Shown: piece by piece, positions 31,573-32,108 of the stretch
Position numbering within the stretch: the first letter of the stretch is position 1
Layout: each line of letters starts with the position of its first letter
Origin: Patescibacteria group bacterium
GTDB lineage: Bacteria; Patescibacteriota; Minisyncoccia; Phycocordibacterales; UBA12079
Direction of reading: 5' to 3'
Assembly: GCA_018817595.1 (NCBI GenBank)
Contig: JAHITU010000001.1
Location: forward strand, 1 to 32,108
DNA length: 32,108 nt
Made by a program: the position numbers and the translations under genes
Notes under the pieces: model-generated
Told to the model about the DNA's origin: nothing
What the model saw: only the letters and a program-made list of their open reading frames with translations
The model's database searches: none

Positions 31573-32108
31573 TTTTTTTAGCAATTACAACAATATTTTC
31601 TATAAATTTATTTGTAAACAATCCTATAAATTTATAAAAAACATAGAGGATTTTTCTCTTTAAACTTTGTTTATATTTAGTCCAAACATCATCTAAATAA
31701 TTTTCTTCTACCACATTCCAACCATTTTTTTCCAATAATTTTCTTAAAACTATAAAATTTAAATAAATCGTATGGTCATTATTTACACTAGGTTCCCTTC
31801 TAAAGAATTTATCAAAAAAATTAAATATAGTAAAAGTATTAGGAGTTGTGATGATTAATCTTCCATTATCCTTCAAATTTCTCTTGCATGAATCTAAAAA
31901 TAAACCAAGATTAGAAAGATGCTCAATTAAATCACCAGCAAAAATCACATCAAATTTTTGTTCAAAATTGAAATTCTCAGCAGATTGTTTTTTATAATTT
32001 TGTGGTTTTTTTAATCTTTTTTCATCAAAAAATAAATCAACCCCCCAAACTTCTTTAGCTTGAAGTTTAAAAATATTATGGACCCAATTAGGATTTTCTA
32101 TATTTACA
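31562..32108 (-). CDS. SAM-dependent methyltransferase (N-terminus beyond window)
   Basis: The frame is open to the window edge and reads on upstream of the GTG at 31948, so that codon is not the start. Visible are EVWGVDLFFDEKRL (acidic strand 2), FDVIFAGDLIEHLSNLGLFLDSCKRNLKDNGRLIITTPN (motifs typical of Methyltransf_11/23) and a basic C-terminal region (KYKQSLKRKILYVFYKF). Role in the locus unknown. Confidence 0.8.
   Translation of the reverse strand, partial: VNIENPNWVHNIFKLQAKEVWGVDLFFDEKRLKKPQNYKKQSAENFNFEQKFDVIFAGDLIEHLSNLGLFLDSCKRNLKDNGRLIITTPNTFTIFNFFDKFFRREPSVNNDHTIYLNFIVLRKLLEKNGWNVVEENYLDDVWTKYKQSLKRKILYVFYKFIGLFTNKFIENIVVIAKKNEK

Overview
The window looks like chromosome from a member of the Candidate Phyla Radiation (Patescibacteria), most likely a Parcubacteria-type organism. 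This is inferred from several things read in the sequence: very AT-rich DNA with the standard stop codons, few Shine-Dalgarno sites and several probable leaderless promoters, a trimmed phenylalanyl-tRNA synthetase, a secreted Hint-domain protein followed by the Ig-like repeats common in that group, and a sortase of unusual architecture. No rRNA, tRNA or CRISPR was seen, and no 16S is available to confirm the placement.

Layout. 1-5.4 kb: envelope and secreted proteins, namely a Hint plus Ig-repeat exoprotein (cut by the window edge), a lipoprotein/secreted-protein pair, a sortase-CARDB fusion and a small orphan gene. 5.4-5.7 kb: a gene-free stretch with terminators and a palindromic MITE-like element. 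5.7-14.7 kb: housekeeping and stress genes, namely gyrB, a PemK/MazF-Phd type toxin-antitoxin pair, pheT, a NYN-domain nuclease, pheS, a small orphan gene, a RelA/SpoT homologue with a structured leader, and a small KTSC-like protein. 14.8-19.6 kb: an RND pump and its membrane-fusion protein. 19.8-21.4 kb: a LOG-like protein, an S23-type four-helix-bundle gene bracketed by inverted repeats, and a small membrane protein. 21.5-32.1 kb: a surface-polysaccharide locus that begins with a small HTH gene and a Wzm/Wzt ABC exporter, followed by glycosyltransferases, methyltransferases and a sulfatase-like enzyme. It continues past the right edge on the minus strand.

How the genes work together. The Wzm/Wzt exporter and the transferases probably build and export one polymer. 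The variable genes after the Wzt ATPase domain are much more AT-rich, as expected for an exchangeable glycan cassette. Sortase and the Hint exoprotein belong to surface-protein processing. gyrB, pheS/pheT and RSH are core functions.

The most unusual item is PheT. A complete NlpC/P60 cysteine-peptidase domain, with its Cys-His-His triad visible, lies inside the B5 domain of the synthetase beta subunit. The same protein lacks the EMAP-like tRNA-binding domain and carries a repeat-derived peptide, and its partner PheS lacks the N-terminal coiled coil. Also worth checking are a 5' leader on the RSH gene with two mutually exclusive hairpins, the last of which buries the start codon, and the S23-type gene whose stop codon and upstream reading frame are made of GACTTTATA-type repeats.
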